This document shows, piece after piece, positions 56,949 to 64,000 of a stretch of DNA of 64,000 bases. Position numbers and translations under genes: made by a program. The first letter of the stretch is position 1; each line of letters begins with the position of its first letter. The stretch is from Pezicula radicicola. Taxonomy: Eukaryota; Ascomycota; Leotiomycetes; Helotiales; Dermateaceae. The notes beneath the pieces are model-generated. The model was given only the letters and a program-made list of their open reading frames with translations, ran no database searches and was not told the origin of the DNA. The stretch is taken from NCBI GenBank assembly GCA_003008705.1, contig PDUO01000030.1:1985-65984 (forward strand). Direction: 5' to 3'.

Positions 56949-59900
56949 ATGGGAAAGAACGTCACCATAAACTCCACTGTGACTAGCACCTTCTACCACA
57001 GTAATGATCCAAAGAGCCTGGACACTCCAGTTAAAATCAATTGGTACCCTTCTTCAGCACCTCTTCCCAACATCCCCAACCAACATCTTGCACCACAAAC
57101 ATATTTGTTCGGTATCAATTCTCCTCCTTATTCTTGGACTCAGTCATCATTTCTTCTTCGGAAATCAACATCCTGTACATCATATCGACGGCGTAGCATG
57201 TTCAGACCTGTTTTCCCCACGGTTCACACCACGGTGGCCCCGACAAATGCCGTGCCTGTCGAGCAATCTTCCCCTGAGCCCTCAGGCACAAGACAATCCA
57301 ATATCGGAGCGACGACAAGTTGTAGCAATTGTGGTAATACAACAAGAAGCCAAAGTGATGGGGTGTCTTACAAAGGTCCGCTCTGCACGTCCTGTGCCAG
57401 CTATAAAAAGAAGCATGGACACGATCGTCCAATAAATCATCAGTATCTTCCTAAGCTCGGATCATCTTCTTCTAAGCTCTCAAACCCAAGCCAATCCAAT
57501 ATCAGAGCGACGACAAGTTGTAGCAGTTGCGGGGATACAACAAAAAGAACCCAACGTGAAGGGGCATTACACAAACATCCTCTCTGCACACCCTGTGCTA
57601 ACTACAAGGACGAACATCGACACTCGAAATATCTTCCAATTCATTATCGGTATCTCCCTAAGCTACCACAGGTTACTAAACTTGATGGTAATGATAATGT
57701 TAAGCGGTCTAGGGCAAAGTACCATGCACGGATGATGGAGGAGAGGAAGGATACGGACATGGACACAGATAACCAATATCAAGCACGGGATTCAACGCAG
57801 AAGATGCCGGAAGGACAGGCTCTTTGTGGTGACGAACCAGACAAGTTTCCGAATGAACTGGATTACATACGGGATCTTCTCATTGCACAGAATCGGGAGG
57901 GATTGGGTCAGGCTCGATCCAAAGACACTATGTCCAAGCTATCTGCTCCACTTTCTCCGGCTGAGATAGATGCTCGTCTCATGGAGATGATGGAGAAAGC
58001 ATACCAATATCACAAAGCTCAAGGAAATCTTTCGAATCCCCCTGCCATTCTTGAAAGGGATCATCAAGAAATCAGAAATAAATACGACATGCATCATCGC
58101 AAAGAACAAGATCTTCCTCCCACCCCTCCTTCCGGACAATATTCTCCATCTACTCTTAAGCGAATGGAGGCAGCATTAGAATATTACGCAGGCGGAGGCA
58201 CGAGATTTGATATTTTAGAATTAGATGAACCACAAATCAGGGATAATTACGGCCGGCATCATTGCGAAGAGACACAAGGCCTTCCCGCCACCACTCCTTC
58301 CATTGTGGCAGCTGTGGATTATTACTCTGACATTGAGCCTGAAAAATCACGGCCACCAACTCTCAGGAATTCGGAAGAGGCGGACGATGAAAGGACAGAC
58401 AGTGAAGAAACAGAAAACTGCTCTTGGTCTTTTAATGTCAAACGTACGAAAGATACAAGAGCTTTGTCGGCTATTCCAAGCAAAAATGCATTTATGGAGG
58501 AATCTTCGACCAAGATGGAAATCCTCCAAGAGTTGGAGATGGAGATGAACCAAGGTTTGGATTCATCACGCCAGGAACTTAGCGTCAGGATTCTCGACAT
58601 TCAGAAGATGACCATCCAGTCCATTTTATCTGGACTCATCAACCGAATTATTCAACCAGATAATGCACAATGCAATGGTATCTCAGGATCGTGTAAGCAG
58701 GAGTTCAGCAAGGAGACAATTTTATTAAACATCTTCGAGGCAGTCCAGTCCATCATGGAACTTTTTACCAACTCAGAGGGTCATTCAAAGTCACCTCTTG
58801 AAAGAAAGGCAAAAGCGCTTTGTCGCTATCTTGGCCCTCACAAGGAAGACACACCAAAGCTGGAAACTATCCATACAGAACAGGAAGAAGCACCTATTGA
58901 TTCGGAACACTTTTCGAACTGCAAAAGAAATAATACTGACGATGCGCTGGAAACTATTGGCGAGGAGCAGGCCGAAGCAAAGCAAAATCAAAATGACAAT
59001 CATCACCCGGAGGTGGCTCACATTGCCAGCCTCGAAGAGATCCACCGCACTTTCCCCTCGGGAGACTTTCAGCATAACAAAACAGAGTGTGGGGAAATAG
59101 AGGTCGCTAATACTGAGAATGCTGAAGACGGAGAGAGTCTTTCCGCTCGCGACTCACCACAGTTTACACAGGGGCTAGCAGCTATGACTAGCTTTGCGCA
59201 AACTAAATCTATAACTAGTTTTGCGGAAAGTAAATATTCGAACTCTCGAAAGGAAGATTTTCTAGCATTTCTTGGCCCAGGTCAAATCCAGCACGTTGGA
59301 AATGCCGAAAGGGATGGAACTCAAGCCATTCAGTGTAGTCGCCGATTCGGATCTCACGTCAACAAAATAGGAATTACGCTAGAATCCGCTGTTCGACCTT
59401 GTAAAGCTGATAATTGCATCTATACGACTTACTTGTTTAATCCCAGGGTTATGATCACCAAGAAAGAGCTCGAAAATCTTAAGGTTACATGTTGCAATAA
59501 CTGCCAATCATTAGAGTCTTTCATGTGGTTTCGAGAGCAAGCCAACGACGGGTCCATCATCTGTAATGAATGTTCCATTGTTCAACCATGTGGCACGGAT
59601 ACGTGTCACTGGACGCCAGATTTCCTTCATCCAATGGCCAATATCTCAAATGACGAGGCCACATGTTGTAAGAACTGCAAAACTTTGACGTCTGTTTTCT
59701 GGTTCCATGATGGAGGCGATGATGGTTCCATTCTCTGTGGCCGATGTGGTCCGTACAAGAGATTCCGTGGAGAACACCGACCAATTCCAATCGCCACCGA
59801 AAACCAAAAACACCAAGAGTCTGTAAAAAGATGTTGTAATTGTCACGCTGAGAAAACTCTTAGATGGGTGGTCGACACTTCTGTACCGGGAATTCTCTGC

Positions 59901-60398
59901 GATTACTGTAGCCTGTATCTCAGGCAACATGGATATTCTCTGCTAATCCTGCCAAAACATAAGGTTTCAAATGTTCGTATTCCCTCTGAAGTCTCCCAAT
60001 CGAGCATCATATCAAAATCCGGTTCATCTCTCAAAGATGATGGCCATTTAACGCCAACCTGTTACTCAATGTCGCCAAACAAGCAGGTCACCCGTAAGGA
60101 TTCTGGCGAGGCCGTTGTCTTTGGAAAACCCGCTTTCGGCAATGGTCCTTCACCACTAGCCCCAAAATCATCTCCGAACAAGGGGTATAGTATCCCCAAG
60201 AATCAAGGATTTGCTGCTTATGCTCACGAAAACCGTCTCGCTTCGTCCGGTTCGCTATTGGCTAGGCCTGCTATTGCTACCGGAACAAGTCACAGTGCTA
60301 TGCCAGACAACACTTGTTCAAAGTCTGAATGGAACAATAGCACCATGGTAGAACGCGGTAGTGTTTCAGATAGTATGCAAGACGGCAATGAAGGTTGA
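56949..60398 (+). CDS. Protein with five GATA-like zinc fingers
   Basis: Single-exon ORF of 1,149 residues. Five C-x2-C-x(17-19)-C-x2-C fingers: about 125-148 (CSNCGNTTR...LCTSC), 191-215 (CSSCGDTTK...LCTPC), 847-873 (CNNC...IICNEC), 905-930 (CKNC...ILCGRC) and 961-985 (CCNCHAEKTLRW...LCDYC). The spacing and the C-x-T-x-T/R-W...LC-x-x-C pattern are GATA-type, but the usual CNACGLY ending is changed to SCASY, CANY or CGPYKR. Fingers 1 and 2 lie in a tandem duplication (SNIxATTSCS...YLPKL). The 630-residue middle is charged and disordered with a short helical region near 545-600. Possibly nuclear, or protein-binding rather than DNA-binding. An upstream or hidden intron is possible. Confidence 0.75.
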   Translation: MGKNVTINSTVTSTFYHSNDPKSLDTPVKINWYPSSAPLPNIPNQHLAPQTYLFGINSPPYSWTQSSFLLRKSTSCTSYRRRSMFRPVFPTVHTTVAPTNAVPVEQSSPEPSGTRQSNIGATTSCSNCGNTTRSQSDGVSYKGPLCTSCASYKKKHGHDRPINHQYLPKLGSSSSKLSNPSQSNIRATTSCSSCGDTTKRTQREGALHKHPLCTPCANYKDEHRHSKYLPIHYRYLPKLPQVTKLDGNDNVKRSRAKYHARMMEERKDTDMDTDNQYQARDSTQKMPEGQALCGDEPDKFPNELDYIRDLLIAQNREGLGQARSKDTMSKLSAPLSPAEIDARLMEMMEKAYQYHKAQGNLSNPPAILERDHQEIRNKYDMHHRKEQDLPPTPPSGQYSPSTLKRMEAALEYYAGGGTRFDILELDEPQIRDNYGRHHCEETQGLPATTPSIVAAVDYYSDIEPEKSRPPTLRNSEEADDERTDSEETENCSWSFNVKRTKDTRALSAIPSKNAFMEESSTKMEILQELEMEMNQGLDSSRQELSVRILDIQKMTIQSILSGLINRIIQPDNAQCNGISGSCKQEFSKETILLNIFEAVQSIMELFTNSEGHSKSPLERKAKALCRYLGPHKEDTPKLETIHTEQEEAPIDSEHFSNCKRNNTDDALETIGEEQAEAKQNQNDNHHPEVAHIASLEEIHRTFPSGDFQHNKTECGEIEVANTENAEDGESLSARDSPQFTQGLAAMTSFAQTKSITSFAESKYSNSRKEDFLAFLGPGQIQHVGNAERDGTQAIQCSRRFGSHVNKIGITLESAVRPCKADNCIYTTYLFNPRVMITKKELENLKVTCCNNCQSLESFMWFREQANDGSIICNECSIVQPCGTDTCHWTPDFLHPMANISNDEATCCKNCKTLTSVFWFHDGGDDGSILCGRCGPYKRFRGEHRPIPIATENQKHQESVKRCCNCHAEKTLRWVVDTSVPGILCDYCSLYLRQHGYSLLILPKHKVSNVRIPSEVSQSSIISKSGSSLKDDGHLTPTCYSMSPNKQVTRKDSGEAVVFGKPAFGNGPSPLAPKSSPNKGYSIPKNQGFAAYAHENRLASSGSLLARPAIATGTSHSAMPDNTCSKSEWNNSTMVERGSVSDSMQDGNEG

Positions 60399-61261
60399 GA
60401 CCAAGAATGGAGTGTGCATGAGCTCGGGAGCAATATCCAACGAGGTGGATAAAGGGGCGATCGAGGGACATGCCACGACAGTGCGATTTTGCTACTGAAT
60501 TTCAATTGCGGGAAAAGATGAATATTGCTAGGGGCTTTGATAAAGCTTTGAACTTTCGTTTGTGACTCTTTGGTAGACACTTAGCGGACTGTAAATCAAA
60601 ACAAATGAAATTCGTTACCCCCATCTTGCAATTCTATTCTAAGCGAGCAAGTACAATAGGTATTTTGGCCTATAGTGAATGAGGATGAAAATTACCTACT
60701 AAGACTTCAAAATATTTTGTGATTCGTAAAATGTAAGTTTGGTGTCTGTTTATACTGAAAAGAAAGGGAAAGGAGCAGGAAAAGTCCAAACTACATAATG
60801 TGATTATACATGATTCCAAAAAAATAATGTGACCTAATTAGATGCCGCTGTAGATTTCGTTCGACCCCATATCTCCAGGTTTCTAAGATCAGTTCATTTT
60901 ATCAAGTGATGTTTTCAGTGTTGTAAAAGAGAGTAAGATTCTATCCTCGATATAGCTAACTAATTTGCTATGGAGTGACTTAATAAAGGCCAAGTCAGAT
61001 AAGTCAATGAAGCCCACTCACTATAAGACTTTAAGACTTCAACCGAAACAGAACAGATCTATGGATACCTTTCATTCGTTTCGTTTTCATTTTTTTTATC
61101 CTTATAATCATACCGTGCTAATCGTCCCACGAGGAAAAAGCCTCCATACCTCAATTCCAAGCAACAACCCATCACTACACCCATCTAACAAGCACCCCGA
61201 AACGAGCATAATGACCACCCCGAAAACCCCGCCCATCACCCATCACGCATCAACTATCCAT
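60399..61261. other. Convergent intergenic spacer
   Basis: No supported gene; AT-rich, with 3' flanks of the two convergent genes. A 178-codon ORF entering from 60965 overlaps the SDR antisense and is not called. Confidence 0.5.
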
Positions 61262-62294
<1,033 letters not shown>

Positions 62295-62349
62295 GATTGC
62301 AACGTAGTATATCGAAATTGAAGAATTCGAATGTAAGTGATCGTTATTT

Positions 62350-62373
62350 GAAGTTGAAGTTGAAGTTGAAGCT
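62350..62373. repeat. (GAAGTT)n microsatellite
   Basis: Three GAAGTT and one GAAGCT hexamer about 55 bp upstream of the SDR start codon, in the promoter/leader. Confidence 0.9.
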
Positions 62374-62561
62374 GAGATTGTATGAATACTGGAAGAACGA
62401 AGATTAGATTAGGTGGCTGAGGTCAGATTTAAGTAGTTACCATCAGCCCGTCTTGTCTTCTCAACATTACTTCCCATCCCATTCCTCCCGCTCCTCCTCC
62501 CTCCCAAACAGCGGGGCTTAGTGCGGTACAGTAGGTGGACACAAGTCTGTGCGGCAACCGG

Positions 62562-62887
62562 ATTTACACCAAAAGTCATATATAACACTTCAAAAGTTTA
62601 TAACAAAAGGAAATAGTTAAAAATATACCTTCATACTAGAAGAATTATTTCAATAGTTATCTATAATTATATAATATTATATGATATTTTAGAGATGTTG
62701 TTATTAGCGTTTATAGCTTTAAAGTAAGAGGGGCCTATATTTTATTAGTTTTAAAGTATTATTTGAATATAGTATAGAGAAGTCTACTTTAAATGCTATA
62801 ATTAATTAGTAGTAAAAAATTAAGATATACTTATACCCTAAGTTTTTATAAGATAAATAGTTGTACTAATAGCATTTTGGTGTAAAT
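62562..62887. mobile_element. Small AT-rich inverted-repeat element (MITE-like)
   Basis: ATTTACACCAAAA (62562-62574) and its perfect inverted complement TTTTGGTGTAAAT (62875-62887) bound 326 bp of much more AT-rich sequence than either flank. No ORF inside. No clear target duplication outside the inverted repeats, so the superfamily is unassigned. Unlike the block at 1-4367 it keeps CA and TG dinucleotides. Confidence 0.6.
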
Positions 62888-64000
62888 TAGGCTACCGGAC
62901 AGACATATGTCCACTGGCGTGTCTGATGGATCAATCAGAATTCACTCTCATCCAAACATAGGTAAGCTTGTACGAGGAATAAGCCATTCATCTGTACTGT
63001 AAGCTGTGTGCTACAGCACTACTGCGGCATCGATGTATGTATGTGTTCGGATGGAATCCGTCCTTTCCTTTCTTTTCCTTACAGTCGTCCTTTCATAGGG
63101 TAGGACGGAGACGGAGTAATCATCCTGCATCTTCGCACCAAGTTCGCACCAAGTTAGTTAGTCTTTTAGGTTCTGTCCAAGCTTGTGGCCCCTCTTTCCA
63201 CATCCATCTAGGTCATGCACCTCGGTATATACTTTCGTCCATTCGTACTATACGGTACGACAATTCCATTTACATAACAACAGCTATTTCTTCATCTACA
63301 TTACCGTCTAATTCTTGGATATACAGGTACCAAAGATATAATGACGTAGTTGATGTTCATTTCGATGGGTACCCTTAGAATGGCGGGGCATCATGATGTC
63401 ACGATTTCAGAGAGTGAGGGGCAGAACTGGAGATAAAAGGTTCATCATAGTGGGGTTGAAGGACCGATAAGCCAGCCCTGGCCAAAAAAAAGGAGGGGTC
63501 TGGACTGGACCGAATTCTTGGGCTTCATGTCACGTGTGGAGATACATAGACATCAAGGTAGGTATGTTGGGTTCGGAAGTTCCCACTTGCATGAAGCATA
63601 ACGAAAGAGAATATGCACGACGAATCGTTATTTGTTGTATTGGTTGTACCTAAGGTATGTACTTCGTATGTTGTGGAACATTCCCCACACCGAGTACCTA
63701 TCGAGAGGCTAGAAGGATTCTTGATGATCGAGGAAAGTATGATTGGATCTCGGCTTAGGTAAGAGGAGAGCGAGTTTGAGTTCGATGGCTCACTTACTAA
63801 TGACATATTTACACTTTTATATATCGTAATAGGGATTCCTGTTCTTAAAATCGAAAGAATTCTCAAGTCTATAGGCATCATTATGATCACGTGTCTATCA
63901 ATACCCATATTCGATATTTCTACTAGACATATAGATAGGTAGGCATGTTGTAGAGAAAAAAAATCATACAATAAATCTATTGAAAAATTCTTACGTACAG
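62888..64000. other. Intergenic to window end
   Basis: No supported gene; ORFs at 63037-63378 (+) and 63525-63971 (-) look random. TTCGCACCAAG is directly repeated near 63133-63155. Confidence 0.45.

Noticed and set aside
63525..63971. 148-codon minus-strand ORF near the window end
   Set aside because: Low-complexity Ser/Ile/Thr content, no domain, AT-rich spacer; likely random.

Overview
The window is nuclear DNA of a filamentous ascomycete (Pezizomycotina). Supporting evidence: genes with short 50-130 bp GT-AG introns and CTRAC-like branch sites; a Zn2Cys6 regulator, a 2EXR-type protein, an esterase/NB-ARC NOD-like receptor, a DUF3431 relic, CE12 and CE1-type esterases; an intron-bearing tRNA-Glu; and 4.37 kb of repeat-induced point mutation (RIP) DNA. 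A Leotiomycete (Helotiales-like) plant-associated or saprotrophic species is a reasonable guess, but the sequence does not prove it.

Layout. 1-4367: AT-only RIP-saturated repeat with no CpA, TpG or CpG dinucleotide at all. 5.4-14.7 kb: gene-poor accessory stretch with a secreted beta-helix-like protein, a 2EXR-like protein, rhamnogalacturonan acetylesterase, a sulfotransferase-like protein using GC-AG introns, and an 18-bp minisatellite. 15.0-29.9 kb: mostly housekeeping and metabolism, namely 5-oxoprolinase divergent from an MFS carrier, TSR3 divergent from mitochondrial IF-2, a D-2-hydroxyacid dehydrogenase and a MYND protein. 30.8-38.6 kb: C2H2 protein, Zn2Cys6 regulator, pyridoxal-reductase-like AKR, tRNA-Glu(UUC), a TA-flanked MITE and a second MYND protein. 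40.8-45.9 kb: a GPI-anchored repeat protein, then a run of decayed genes (secreted-protein fragment, DUF3431 relic, nucleotidyltransferase-like relic). 46.6-49.4 kb: CE1-type esterase and an FHA-domain SNIP1/Pml1-like splicing protein. 50.8-60.4 kb: a 1,482-residue esterase/NB-ARC NLR without a recognisable repeat sensor, followed by a protein with five GATA-like zinc fingers. 61.3-62.3 kb: SDR of the mannitol/arabinitol dehydrogenase type, followed by a second small inverted-repeat element.

Working together. TSR3 and IF-2 start 219 bp apart head to head and so probably share a promoter. 5-oxoprolinase and the MFS carrier are also head to head, which may link uptake and glutathione-cycle or lactam metabolism. 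The two secreted carbohydrate esterases fit pectin and hemicellulose breakdown. Exon structures below were worked out by hand from splice signals, reading phase and family conservation; coordinates cover start to stop codon and the exons are given in the evidence.
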